Notes: generated from the sequence alone by a model not told the origin. A stretch of 64,000 nucleotides of DNA from Candidula unifasciata (GCA_905116865.2 CAJHNH020008570.1:83320-147319), one strand, 5' to 3'. Counted from the stretch's first letter, positions 12,831-60,149 are shown. Numbers and translations: made by a program.

Positions 12831-13344
12831 TAGTCATTCATTTTCAAAAGCCTTTTTTTCCCCCCAGAAACAAGTATTTAGCCCTACTTAGGTCACTAGT
12901 AAAGAGCAAACATTTCCTTCCACGTCGTAGTGCTCAACCGTTCACTATCTCCTCTTTGGATCTTTCTATGCATCTCTTCTTCTTTCTTTCGAAACGATAT
13001 AATCCACGAAGCAAAGCTGTGGTCTTCCCTTTTCTGATAAGGGAGTTCAGTTTTATTTATGAGTCCATTTTTATTTTTTGAGGGTGGGGGGGGGGGGGGG
13101 GGGCTATAGCCACAGGCCTAATCGCATGTACGCATTATAAAGCAGTTTTGTTGAATATTTAAATCCACTATACCTTTGCTACACATGTAGCAGCTTTATC
13201 CAAAAAGAAACACTGGATTATATCCGAAACAAATCAAAAAATGTGGCCTGAAATAAAACTTGATATTATACTTTTGACTGTGTACACTGCTGTCATAATT
13301 CGTCCATAGAACTTTATCTTTCAATTGTCAGTATAGTTTCTCTA

Positions 13345-13775
13345 GTAATCCGCTGATTGTCCGTCTTTTGCAAGAGTAGATCAGAACTGATTCTATGTAA
13401 TCACTTTGTCCGTAGTTCGCATTTGTAGATCGGAACTGATTCTATATAGTCAGTCAGTCTGTCCGTAGTTCGCATATGTAGATCAGAACTGATTCTGTAT
13501 AGTCAGTCACTTTGTCCGTAGTTCGCATTTGTAGATCGGAACTAATTCTATATAATTAGTCACTTTGTCCGTAGTTCGCATTTGCAGATCAGAACTAATT
13601 CTGTATAGTTAGTCAGTCTGTCCGTAGTTCGCATTTGTAGATCAGAACTGATTCTGTGTAGTTAGTCAGTCTGTCCGTAGTTCGCATTTGTAGATCAGAA
13701 CTAATTCTGAGCAGTTAGTCAGTCTGTCCGTAGATCGCATTTGTAGATCAGAACTGATTCTGTATACTGTGGCTA
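13345..13775. repeat. 53-bp minisatellite
   Basis: Eight copies with period 53 (GTCCG at 13408, 13461, 13514, 13567, 13620, 13673, 13726). The unit includes GTCCGTAGTTCGCATTTG and TAGATCAGAACTGATTCTG. No coding sense. Confidence 0.9.
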
Positions 13776-13814
13776 GTCAGTTAGTGAATCAGTCATCAGG
13801 TCAGTAATTTGATT

Positions 13815-14105
13815 AGTTCCCTGTGTGGGTTACGGGGCCCTATTATAGGGAAAACAAGAATAGACCCACTGCCTACCAAAAAGCATGTCGTAAAAGTCGA
13901 CTAATTGGGAGCCTCTTTTTAGAAAACGGAGTGCATCAGCCTGAGAGGTAAGGAACCAGCAGTCTGCATGCAGATGAGTCAGATCTGAAAAACAGATGCA
14001 CACGCAACCCTTAGGTTCTGGAACAGCACTGCAGTCCAAAAATGGGATGAACAACCAGAACTTTCCGCAAGAGTTTATAGCTAGATAACGCCAAGAAGAA
14101 GAAGG
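13815..14105 (-). mobile_element. Repeat family D, near full length
   Basis: Reverse-complement copy: AATAGACCCACTGCCTACC, AGGAACCAGCAGTCTGCATG, AACAACCAGAACTTTCCGC. It sits between two minisatellites. Confidence 0.7.
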
Positions 14106-14154
14106 TAATTAGTTACTTTGTCAGTTATTTATTCAGTAAGATCTTTACTTATTT

Positions 14155-14820
14155 AGTTAGTTGTTAGTTGTTAACTAGTCAATTAGATAGTTAACTAGTC
14201 AATTAGAGAGTTAGCTAGTCAATTATATAGTTAGCTAGTCAATTAGAGAGTTAACTAGTCAATTAGATAGTTAGCTAGTCAATTAGAGAGTTAACTAGTC
14301 AATTAGAGAGTTAGCTAGTCAATTAGATAGTTAGCTAGTCAATTAGAGAGTTAGCTAGTCAATTAGATAGTTAGCTAGTCAATTAGATAGTTAGCTAGTC
14401 AATTAGAGAGTTAGCTAGTCAATTAGATATTTAGCTAGTCAATTAGATAGTTAGCTAGTCAATTAGATAGTTAGCTAGTCAATTAGATAGTTAACTAGTC
14501 AATTAGATAGTTAACTAGTCAATTAGATAGTTAACTAGTCAATTAGATAGTTAACTAGTCAATTAGATAGTTAACTAGTCAATTAGATAGTTAACTAGTC
14601 AATTAGATAGTTAACTAGTCAATTAGATAGTTAACTAGTCAATTAGAGAGTTAGCTAGTCAATTAGATAGTTAACTAGTCAATTAGATAGTCAACTAGTC
14701 AATTAGATAGTTAACTAGTCAATTAGATAGTTAACTAGTCAATTAGATAGTTAACTAGTCAATTAGATAGTTAACTAGTCAATTAGAGAGTTAACTAGTC
14801 AATTAGAGAGTTAGCTAGTC
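14155..14820. repeat. 20-bp minisatellite
   Basis: About 33 copies of AGTTAGCTAGTCAATTAGAT with A/G alternation at two positions (GCTAGTC/ACTAGTC, GATAG/GAGAG). The period is exactly 20, with no length drift. The units alternate in higher-order blocks, as in recent unequal exchange. Confidence 0.95.
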
Positions 14821-15184
14821 CAAAAAGTCTGGAATCTTCTCAAGATATTCGCCATTGTATAGTAGTGACTCAGAGCACCAGTTTTGTGTTTTTTATTATT
14901 ATTTAGCTGTCTACATAATGCCATAGTCTGGCCTTTAACCCTAATTGACTTGCTGTTTTTGTTGTATGGCATGATGTGCACTTTGGCAGTCAACACTTGA
15001 TTCCTGAAATCTTCTTAAAAAAATTGACCCAGTCAAACGCTGGACCGCCTCGACACAATTTACAGAATATATGAAAAAGAATGTACCCTTTTCAAAAACA
15101 TAGTCTTGGCCATAATGATGTGATATTTGAATCTCTTATTTATCGAAAGTTTTGGTTTCAATATTATAAAGATTCAGTAAGAGA
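14821..15184. other. Intergenic, no gene seen
   Basis: Unique sequence between the minisatellite and a SINE; no coding character. Confidence 0.4.
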
Positions 15185-15410
15185 ACACTAGTGGCTAAGT
15201 CGATGTGAACGCTCCGGGATGCCGGGTTTCGATCCCAGCTGCGGGCTTTGCGCCTTGGGTTGGTTTTGACAGTGGTATCAAGAAAGCCGACCGTCCAGTT
15301 GGCAATGGCAAACTACTAAACGTAAATTTGCCTAGAAAAACCACACAACAGCCAGGGGCTGTTGGGGTTATTTCTGCAACGTCCTGTAAAGGATACGCAA
15401 CTAACCTAGG
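15185..15410 (+). mobile_element. tRNA-derived SINE family A
   Basis: Head TGGCTAAGTCGATGTGAACG (A box) and GGGTTTCGATCCCAGCTGCG (B box with one extra T), then AAGAAAGCCGACCGTCCAGT and the end GCAACGTCCTGTAAAGGATA. Five near-complete copies in the window. Confidence 0.8.
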
Positions 15411-15654
15411 GGCACACTTCGTGACACTGTTGATATCTGTTCGATAGTTCATTTCCTTCCATACACGAATCAACATATCTCTTGCAACGGTGGTAAAGGC
15501 TTGAGTGTCGTGTCACCAGAGGTAGCCATATTGAATCTCTAAAATAAAAGGGAGGGGGAGGGGACTGATGTAATAATTGACTTTCGTTAAATAAAAGACT
15601 CTAATATCACATCAGTGGAGCCCAGAATATTTTGTGTAAAGGGTAAGTAATCTA

Positions 15655-15890
15655 AGTAAAGGACCCTTTTCCACGCGTTCCAGAAGTATCGGTTATACAG
15701 AGCTAGACCTATATTTTATAGACCAACGGCACAAGATGGGTGATGTGGTCAGCATCACGTCCGGCCGCCTCTACTTCCCGGGACTGCACCCGGTACCCAC
15801 TCAAGGCTGGGTCGACCTGGGAGAAAGGGTCTTTTTTTTTAAAGTTTGGCTCTGCCAGGGAGCGAATTTTGAAAAGGGTACATTTTTTTT
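15655..15890 (-). mobile_element. SINE family B copy
   Basis: Minus-oriented copy with CAGAGCTAGACCTATATTTT and GGCTGGGTCGACCTGGG, ending in GGGAGCGAATTTTG. It lies at the presumed 3' end of the gene and may supply or disturb its polyadenylation region. Confidence 0.7.
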
Positions 15891-16028
15891 ATGTTATATA
15901 TTATAAACTGCTCTTCCCTCCCTAACAAAGATAGATTGCATACAACAGAAAAATACTTCACCGGTTTTCTGTTCATAAACATTTTGTTAGATTTCGAATA
16001 TGTACAAGCTGTTTGTGGTGATTCTAAA
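15890..16028 (-). other. Presumed 3' UTR of the secreted-protein gene
   Basis: No splice site or second frame is evident after the stop. No canonical AATAAA or ATTAAA occurs on the minus strand down to 15600; the nearest variant is AATATA at 15897-15902, followed by an A-rich stretch. The true cleavage site is uncertain, and a minus-oriented SINE begins about there. Confidence 0.35.
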
Positions 16029-51867
<35,839 letters not shown>

Positions 51868-51873
<6 letters not shown>

Positions 51874-51946
51874 GATAACAGAAGCTTTATTGTCCCTCAG
51901 TACAGACACAATCCCTTACAAAAACTCAAGCCACGATACAAAACCT
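51868..51946 (-). CDS. Exon 1: 5' UTR and first two codons
   Basis: About 73 nt of 5' UTR is followed by ATG AGG (51873-51868), then a consensus donor GTAAGTA starting at 51867. The exon codes only Met-Arg, and the intron is phase 0. The start was chosen because it is the only ATG in the short leader between the TATA box and the donor, and because joining it to exon 2 gives a canonical signal peptide. The 5' boundary is a prediction. Confidence 0.7.
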
Positions 51947-51966
51947 GACAAGCTGTTCTCTCCCTG

Positions 51967-51978
51967 CTTTTATATATG
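51967..51978 (-). promoter_or_regulatory. TATA box of the secreted-protein gene
   Basis: On the minus strand the sequence reads CATATATAAAAG, a strong TATA element. About 30 nt downstream is a TCAGG context whose A (about 51946) fits an initiator. The start codon of exon 1 lies a further 73 nt downstream. A sharp TATA promoter fits a tissue-specific, highly expressed secreted product, but that is inference; the transcription start is predicted from spacing only. Confidence 0.6.
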
Positions 51979-51979
51979 C

Positions 51980-52370
51980 GATTTTCCGCTGATTAAATGA
52001 TCCACTTTATTACTTCCCTTATTATTGGACGACTGTACACTAGAGATGTAATTACTTTCTGATTTGGTCCGTATGCCTAGATGAACTTAGAGATTAGTAT
52101 CATTATTATTAATGTTACTGAAAGGTCTTCTTGTGTTGTTCATATATTTGTGTTTATAGATATTCACATTGGTGAGCTGACAAGCAATGACACAAAAATC
52201 TGAGCAATTATTTATAAAATGGTTTATGTATTTATTTAATGTCTGCTCCGGTAGTTAAGAAATGTAAAACTCTCACTCACTAATAGCAGTCATCCTCATT
52301 TGAAGGCCCGCCCAGTGTTTTGCAGGTAATCACCCCTAACATCCAGTTTTGTCCTTTTAAGGACGAAATG
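51980..52370. other. Upstream region of the gene
   Basis: About 390 bp before the TATA box without recognised repeats, so any proximal regulatory elements would lie here. No specific factor site is claimed. Confidence 0.3.
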
Positions 52371-52374
52371 TTTT

Positions 52375-52720
52375 GTTATTTGAAGCCCCACCCTGGCATT
52401 TGCCAGGAGCCGCGATATAAACAGGCCTTAAATATGGCCAATTGTCTGAACGCGGTTTTCTGGCGTTCCTCATCCACATGGTGGCACTTTGTGTCATCGG
52501 GTGTTTATCGCTTGTGTGATGTCCTGGTGGGGTAGAAAGTCAGTGAGTCAGTCAGTGTTTTGCAGGGGTCCTGAATATAGCTGGGCCATAAATATGGCCT
52601 AGCGGCTGAAAGGGGTCTCCGGGACACTCTCTCCGGGTGATCCTCATCCACATGGTGGCACTTTGTGTCACTGGCTGTTTATCTCTTGTGTGATGTAATG
52701 GTGGGTTACAACTGAAATAC
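52375..52720 (+). mobile_element. Repeat family F, two tandem copies
   Basis: TTTGAAGCCCCACCCTGGCA to GATGTCCTGGTGGGGTAGAA, then a second copy from GGGGTCCTGAATATAGCTGG to GTGATGTAATGGTGGG. Confidence 0.75.
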
Positions 52721-52804
52721 ATACATACACTCACTAATACCTTCCCACGACACCCACCTCAAGAGCGCAGACTTCAATCATGAATGCAGACTATGTACCT
52801 ATCT

Positions 52805-53000
52805 ACCTTCACCACACCAGGACATCACACAAGCGATAAACACCCGATGACACAAAGTGCCACCATGCGGATGAGGATCACCGTGAAGTGGTCCCAGAAA
52901 CCGCGTTAAGCCATTAGACCATATTTATAGCCGGTCTATATTGCGGCCCCTGGCAAGAGCCAGAGGAGGGGCTTCAAATAACGAAAAGTTGCTTCCCACA
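52805..53000 (-). mobile_element. Repeat family F copy
   Basis: CACCAGGACATCACACAAGC, CACCCGATGACACAAAGTGC and GGGGCTTCAAATAACGAAAA; opposed to the pair at 52375. Confidence 0.75.
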
Positions 53001-53539
53001 AGGGGATAACAAGATATGATTAAAAAATCCACACCTTCATATCCACATTTATGGGGCTTTTGTGCGGGTGTGAAATTCTCCCTAAAAGAGCAGCAAATAT
53101 CTGAAGCTACAGTGAAGTTTTGTTGATGCTATCTCTTCGAAAACCAAATGTAATCAACAAAGAATAGTCAACATTGAGTGTAGATTAGTACCTCGGATCA
53201 AGAACGTAAATGTGCACTTTGTCTCTCTATGTAACCGAAATGTTCGCAAGCTGAAACAATGTTTTCCCTTGAAATTAATGAACATCCATCCAATTAAAAC
53301 GTTCTCTCGCCATAGAAACGTATTCTTGTATTTTTTTTTTTTTTTTTTTTTTGTCAACGAATTTATGCGTGGCAAGAATCTATAATACAAAACAGGTAAT
53401 ATCAGGTTATCTTGATTGTTGGTAGTTGGTGGCCCTTTGGTCAATGGTAGAGGGGGCAGGAGAAGACGACACATTCGACGGAGAGTCCCATGCCATAATA
53501 AAGTTAAGCAATTCAGTAAATATGAATTAATAAAACTAG

Positions 53540-54740
53540 TTTTGAAGACGGGGAAACTACCCCATATATGTGCAAAATGTTAGTATTAATACCCATTTTT
53601 AAGAAAGGAGACAAGTATAAATGTGAAAACTATTGAGGCGTGTCACTATTATCTACAAGCTATAAGATACTATAGGCGGTACTGCTACAAAGGCTAAAAC
53701 AATACGTTTAAGACATATTAGGATATTAACAAACGGGTTTCCGACAGAATAGATCAACAATGGATCAGATATTCATTTTACTGCAAAAAGCAGAACAAAA
53801 TTGGGAATAGGGAAGAGATAATAGTTTATATAGAAACATTTTATGGAATGCTATGAATGACTAAAGAATACCAAAGAAGTTAATCACATGATCAAACTGT
53901 GTATGGAAGACACTTATAATATAGTAATATATAAAGGCAGAAAGTCATACCCTTTTCAAATAACATCTGGTTTAAAGCAATGTGATTCTATCTCCCCACT
54001 TCTGTTCATCTTGGCCCTGGAGAAAATTATAAGGAAATTAAAACAAAAGTGTACTATAGGAGAATCTACAAGAATTCTTGGTTGTGCAGATGACATTGAT
54101 ATTGTTGAAAAAAATTAACTAGAGACTGTAAAAATATTGACTCTCTTAAAAGAAGCAGCTCACAAAATGGAATATCAATCAAGATAAGACAGAATACATA
54201 ATAATAACTAGACAGGGTAAGGATGTAAACTCCGGCCACACACAAGTCGATAATATGAAAATCAAACGAACGGAAGCATATAAGTACTTGTGTGCAAACT
54301 TCAACTGCTCCAACTGAGAGAAGAATTACAAGTTAGAATACAATCTGGAAATAAAGTATACTATGCCTTTCACCGTCTGCTAAAGTCTCTAATACCGAGA
54401 TTAAAATATATAAAATGTTAAAAAGACCAGTCGTTTTATTTGGCTCTGAAACTTGAAGCACAACTAAAAGAGATGAAGGCTTATTACAGGTTTTCGAAAA
54501 CCGATTTTTACGACGAATCTTTGCATCTTTCGAAGATGTAAACCGTGGGCAATAGAGAGTGAGAAGCAATAATGAAAATCTTGATCTGTTTAAATCACCA
54601 CTGATAATTGGCATTGAAAGCTAAAAGGTTGAATGGCTGGGACATACTGAGAGAATGTCAGATGACAAAGAGGTTAAAAAAATTGTATACGCAAGGGAAA
54701 TGAATGGTCGTATACCACGAGGCAGACCAAGAAGACGATA
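53540..54740 (+). pseudogene. LINE reverse transcriptase, decayed
   Basis: Segments in order across frames: LIPIFKKGDKYKCEN, TGFRQNRSTMDQIFILLQKA, an intact frame with SGLKQCDSISPLLFILALEK and ILGCADDIDIVEKN (YADD box mutated to CADD), then the tail FLRRIF, KVEWLGHTERMSDDKEVKKI and GRIPRGRPRRR with stops. Inactive. Confidence 0.8.
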
Positions 54741-56395
54741 GAAGAGAAGAAGAAGAAGAAGCAGAAGCAGCAGAAGCAGCAGAGAGCAGAAGCAGCAGAA
54801 GAAGCAGAAGCAAGAAGAAAGCAGCAGAAGAAGCAGAAGAAGCAGAAGAAGCAGAAGCAGAAGCAGCAGAAGAAGCAGAAGCAGCAGAAGAAGCAGAAGC
54901 AGCAGAAGCAGAAGAAGCAGAAGCAGCAGAAGCAGCAGAAGCAGCAGAAGCAGCAGAAGCAGCAGAAGAGCAGAAGAAGAAGAAGAAGCAGAAGAAGAAG
55001 AAGCAGAGAAGCAGAAGCAGCAGAAGCAGCAGAAGAAGAAGCAGAAGCAGCAGAAGAAGAAGAAGCAGCAGAAGAAGCAGAAGCAGAAGAAGCAGAAGCA
55101 GCAGAAGCAGAAGAAGCAGAAGAAGCAGAGAAGCAGAAGAAGCAGAAGCAGAGCAGCAGAAGCAGAAAGCAGAGAGCAGCAGAAGAAGAAGAAGAAGCAG
55201 CAGAAGCAGCAGAAGCAGAGAAGCAGAAGAAGCAGAAGCAGAAGCAGAAGAAGAAGAAGAAGCAGAAGAAGCAGAAGCAGCAGAAGAGAGCAGAAGAAGA
55301 GAAGAAGCAGAAGAAGCAGAAGCAGAAGCAGCAGCAGAAGAAGAAGCAGAAGCAAGAAGAGAAGAAGAAGAAGCAGAAGCAGAAGAGAAGCAAGAAGAAG
55401 AAGAAGAAGCAGAAGAAGCAGAAGAAGAAGCAGAAGAAGCAGAAGAAAGCAGAAGAAGAAGAAGCAGAAGAAGAGAAGAAGCAGAAGAAGAAGCAGAAGC
55501 AGAGAGAAGCAGAAGCAGCAGAAGCAGAAGAAGCAGAGAAGCAGAAGAAGAGAAGAAGCAAGAAGAAGAAGAAGCAGAAGAGAAGCAGAAGCAGAAGAAG
55601 CAGAAGAAGCAGAAGAAGAAGAAGAAGAAGAAGCAGAAGAAGCAGAAGAGAAGCAGCAGAAGCAGAGAAGAAGCAGAAGCAGAAGCAGCAGAAGAAGAAG
55701 AAGAAGAAGCAGAAGAAGCAGAAGAAGCAGAAGCAGCAGAAGAAGCAGAAGAGAAGAAGAAGAAGAAGAAGAAGCAGAAGAAGCAGAAGAGAGAAGAAGA
55801 AGCAGAAGAAAGCAGAAGAAGCAGAAGAAGAAGAAGCAGAGCAGCAGAAGCAGAAGAAGCAGAAGAAGAGAAGCAGAAGAAGAAGAAGCAGAAGCAGCAG
55901 AAGAGAAGAGAAGAAGCAGAAGAAGCAGAAGCAGCAGAAGAAGCAGAAGAAGCAGAAGCAGCAGAAGCAGCAGAAGCAGCAGAAGAAGCAGAAGCAGAAG
56001 CAGCAGAAGAAGCAGAAGCAGAAGAAGCAGAAGAAGCAGAAGAAGCAGAAGAAGCAGAAGCAGCAGAAGCAGCAGAAGCAGAAGAAGCAGAAGCAGCAGA
56101 AGCAGCAGAAGCAGAAGAAGAAGAAGAAGAAGAAGCAGAAGAAGCAGCAGAAGAAGCAGCAGCAGAAGAAGCAGAAGAAGAAGAAGAAGAAGAAGAAGAA
56201 GAAGAAGAAGAAGAAGAAGAAGAAGCAGAAGAAGAAGCAGAAGAAGCAGAAGAAGAGAAAGAAGAAGAGAAGAAGCAGAAGAAGAAGAAGAAGAAGAAGA
56301 AGCAGCAGAAGAAGAAGAAGAAGAAGAAGAAGAAGAAGAAGAAGCAGAAGAAGCAGAAGAAGCAGAAGAAGCAGAAGAAGCAGCAGAAGGAAGAA
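54740..56395. repeat. 1.65-kb (AGAAGC)n purine array
   Basis: Almost pure AGAAG/AGCAG units with no T on the plus strand. It begins exactly where the LINE 3' end (AGACCAAGAAGACGATAGAA) stops. The 569-codon plus and 580-codon minus open frames are low-complexity artefacts. Confidence 0.95.
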
Positions 56396-56399
56396 AGCA

Positions 56400-57140
56400 T
56401 GTTCTGTTTGTAGTGCGCTGCTTTACATCACTGTCACCATCACTGTCTTGGGAGCTATAGTTAATTTAAGGCGAAAAAGGAAGCAAAGTGTATCAAAAAC
56501 AAGGCAACGATAAACAAGGTTAACAACTAGCAAACTGATGTTGTTCGTCAGCGAAAACATAGCGCCAAAGCCGTGTTTGTGCCTTCGTGGACTGAAGCGT
56601 TGTTGCGTATCGAGTCCTAGTGTATTCAGAAATTGTGTTTGTGAGTCGATTTGTTCGTGAATAGAGGCGTTCTTGGCCGGAAGTAAAACAGTATTAGAAT
56701 TTTTTTTTTTAACTTGAACAGCAAATTACGATTTCTTTTCATATAATTATTCTGAATATGAAGAAGAAAGTAAACAAGTATTTGAAATAGTCAGTGCGGA
56801 AAAATATCTTGAGAATTACAAAGTTTTTAAATATTGTACTGCCTGCTACCCATAACATGATGATGACCACACGATTGGTCTACAAAACAAAGGTCTAGTC
56901 TAATATGCTCAATACGCAAAAGGGCGTGGACAAGCGTTGTTTTCTATTATTACTTTACCTTTTTACTGTCATCCATAGTGGTTTAATGTGTTACCTATGC
57001 GTGTACAGACCGCAGTATTTTAACCGATCATCGTTGATAAAAAGTAGAGGGTGGTTCATATTCCAAAAATGGTGCCTAAATGTCACGTACCTTGTGAAAA
57101 CAATACCAGCAGTTGACACCATTGTTCTCTGCCGCTGAAT
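56400..57140. other. Intergenic, no gene seen
   Basis: Contains a short family B fragment at about 56855-56945 (GACCACACGATTGGTCTACA). No coding sense. Confidence 0.4.
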
Positions 57141-57144
57141 CACG

Positions 57145-57400
57145 GGGACAGTTCATGCCATAAAGCCATTTGCACAGCCATAACTGACTTCAATTTCACT
57201 TTGAGGAATTCCCATGGTGTCTGATAACCGACGTGACTGAAACTGTAACATTTCCATCGAAATAGAAAACCCATCTGCTGGTATTTTCTTGACACCTTCC
57301 AACAGATTGGTGTCTTCTTCTGGGTGTTTCACCACCTTGCCACGAGAAGATTGTTGACTTTGAAGTGTTTTCTCAAAGGTATCTCTCAATCCAATCCATC
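57145..57400 (-). pseudogene. Pogo/Tigger-like transposase fragment
   Basis: A 78-codon minus frame: RDTFEKTLQSQQSSRGKVVK, GFSISMEMLQFQSRRLSDTM and SEIEVSYGCANGFMA. The pattern ISxxMLQxxSRxLxxxxG then aSxGWxxxFMA resembles the CENP-B-type Tc5 helix-turn-helix of pogo transposases. The DDE domain is not found. Confidence 0.5.
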
Positions 57401-57823
57401 TTCATTTATTTTTTTTTTTCCCCATGTCAGCTGCTCGTTTTCCTTTTTCTTGTATATAACTCACTACTTGCAACCTAAATTGGCAACTGTAATTTTCACC
57501 TACACGGCTCGACTTTCACTGTTTACATGTAATACTTTTTTCGGTTTTGTCTCCGGACAAAATTCTAAGAAAAAATATTTTTTCAAAAAATTATCGTCTC
57601 ACAAATGGGGTGCAACCTATACACACTGGAATGTGTTGCAAGAAAAACTGATAGCGCCTTTGCAGCTTATTACGTGTGCAACTGCCGATTTTTCGCAACT
57701 GTTGCTTCGATCCATGATGAAGTGTAATTCTGACGGTTGCCTTATGCATGTAATGCGTGTGCATTGTGTTAACTTTAGTGAGACTGCAGTAAGGTTTTTT
57801 TAAAACTAAAAAACAATGATTAA

Positions 57824-57824
<1 letters not shown>

Positions 57825-57917
<93 letters not shown>

Positions 57918-57940
57918 CTCTCTCTCTCACACTCTGTGTG
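57825..57940. repeat. (TC)n microsatellite
   Basis: About 50 TC units then a short (TG)n. Confidence 0.95.
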
Positions 57941-57984
57941 TGTGTTTGCACAGAAACGTAGCATGCAAGAGTGACCCGATTGCT

Positions 57985-58500
57985 GTCAAGCAACTAGTTA
58001 ACCAAGCAACTAGTCAACCAAGCAACTATCTAACCAAGCAACTAGCCAGCCAAGCAACTATTCAACCGAGCAACTAGCCAGCCAAGCAACTTTTCAATCA
58101 AGCAACTAGCCAACCACGCAACTAGCCAATCTAGCAACTAGTCAACCAAGCTGCTAGCCAAGTAAGCAACTAGTCAAACAAACAACTAGCCAACCATGCA
58201 ACTAGCCAATAAGCAACTATTCAACCAAGCAACTATTCAACCAAGCGACTAGCCAACTAAGTAACTAGCCAACCAAGCAACTATTCAACCAAGCCGCTGG
58301 TCAATTAAGCAATTTTTAACCAAGCAACTAGCCAGTCAAGCAACTATTTAACCAAGCAACTGGTCAACCAAGCAACTGGTCAACCAAGCAACAGTTCAAC
58401 CAACCAACTAGTGACTTGTCAACTGGTTTATTGCCTATTTGTTTGGCTACTTGGTTGCTTGCTTGCTTGTTTGTGAGGTTGATTGCTAGTTTGTTCTTCG
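57985..58500. repeat. 16-bp minisatellite ending in an inverted segment
   Basis: About 26 copies of CAACCAAGCAACTAGC with substitutions (57985-58425), then at 58430-58490 the complement sense (GGCTACTTGGTTGCTTGCTT), followed by a long poly-T (58510-58549). Hairpin-capable. Confidence 0.85.
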
Positions 58501-58509
58501 CTTAGTTAC

Positions 58510-58552
<43 letters not shown>

Positions 58553-58559
58553 TGATCAT

Positions 58560-59595
58560 TAATTTGCCGGTTTCATCCCCGCAACCGCAGTTTCCGGGTT
58601 GTGAGGAGTTTAAACGAATAAATACCACTGCGTGAAAAGGAGTTAATAACTGTAATAATAATTGTCATAATTACTTGGGTAAGTTAGTTGCACGCCCTTT
58701 TCAGATCTTGACCAACCAACATCAGCATTTACTATTGGCTGCTGTTTAGTCCAACAGGGCAATTTTACATCCAGAAGTTTGACACGGCTTCCTGAATGGT
58801 ATCAGACTCATAATGTCACAGTCAACACAAAGTGTTCTATTAAGAAATCGCCTGTAGGTGAAAACCAAACCCCCATTTGTGTGATTGTGGAAGTGCGTTC
58901 GTAATTCATGCGTCGAGTTACAGGCGTCGACAATTACCTGCGTTAGACGGTGTTAATCTACGCTACCATTAGTGTCGAGTGTCACGCTTCTGTGTAAGAA
59001 TGGGTGCCACGGGAAGTATCGTGGACGAAATGATTCCACGCATGGACCAGAAAACTGACAGCTTGAGGAATTGCCTGGGAACCTCGTGATCTGTGGCATG
59101 TGACTTATACGTTAAAATCAGGCTTTGTTTTTTCTTATTAGAACACAAAGTTGCCGGTGGTCACCACACCAATGTTTTTTACAGTTCAACCCCGGGGGTG
59201 GGGGGGGGGGTGATGCCTAAAAAGGCCCATACTATCTCCCATCAGAAAAACAAAATGCCTCTGTTGAAATCTAATGCCCCTGTCCCAGGTAATCAGGTAG
59301 TCAGGTAATCAGGTAATCACAGTTCTAACTTCGTGGCAAACGAGTCACCCCATAGTTACTCCGTTCACCTCAAAGTTACTCTGTTCACCCCATAGTTACT
59401 CTGTTCCTGTGCCAACGAAAACCAAAATCTGTCCCTTGTGAAAAACATTGTCACAGACTGCAGTCTTAACAAATCCAGTATCATACATCGCATTAAAAGC
59501 ATAAGGCAGCCGTCGAAAGGGCCAACGCAAACAGTCCGACACTAGAAATTCAGTTCATCGTCGATGTAGGCAGATGATCCAACAGATTAATAATT
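58560..59595. other. Intergenic, mostly unique
   Basis: No gene. A G-rich run at about 59189-59210, short repeats of AGTTACTCTGTTCACC at 59350-59410, and possible SINE A traces at 58730-58800. Confidence 0.35.
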
Positions 59596-59599
59596 ATGC

Positions 59600-59960
59600 A
59601 AGAGAAAGACTGTAGGAGTGACCAGGGAAGATAAAATCGGAATCAGGTCATTCGAGATAAAGTCGGCACAGAACCAATTCTAAATTATATACAAAGACAG
59701 CAAATCAAATGGTCTGCCTACTTGGGGAGAATACCTCAGGATGCTATACCATACAAGGCATATACCAAAAGAGGAGAAGGACGTAGAGCAAAAGGTAGAC
59801 AAAGAGCAAGATAGAAAGATAACATCAGAGAAACTCTACAGCACTACGATATGTCTATGGTCGAAGCAGCCAGAAGAGCATCAAGCAGGCCTTTATATCT
59901 CCCTCGACACCCGAAGCGGTAAAAGAGGACGTAAAGAAGAAGAACAACAATTGCCCACAC
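59600..59960 (+). pseudogene. LINE C-terminal fragment
   Basis: RQQIKWSAYLGRIPQDAIPY, KAYTKRGEGRRAKGRQRA and NIRETLQHYDMSMVEAARRA are the typical basic tail after the RT domain. Related copies: 10800-11110 and 18085-18260. Confidence 0.65.
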
Positions 59961-60149
59961 AATTAATTGCATAATTCACCCTCAGTTTTCTAAAACAGGA
60001 GGCACGAAAAGGATTCACCATTGCTATGGATTTGAAAAGATCCAACTCCATTAAAGGATAGTGTTCAAAAAAAGGCTGCCACTGCTGACCCAGAGGCAGA
60101 CTGCTGTAGGAATCATGGATTAGTTATGGGGACATTACATATGTAGTTA

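Noticed and set aside
12349..13081. Overlapping 180- and 142-codon frames
   Set aside because: They combine an antisense SINE B, a TTC tract and unique sequence; no splice logic or coding sense.
14155..14820. CRISPR-like regular array
   Set aside because: Units are contiguous 20-bp tandem repeats without spacers, in a eukaryotic genome.
54658..56413. Open frames over 560 codons on both strands
   Set aside because: Pure microsatellite translation (Glu/Ala/Lys/Gln on plus, Ser/Leu/Phe/Cys on minus) with no gene features.
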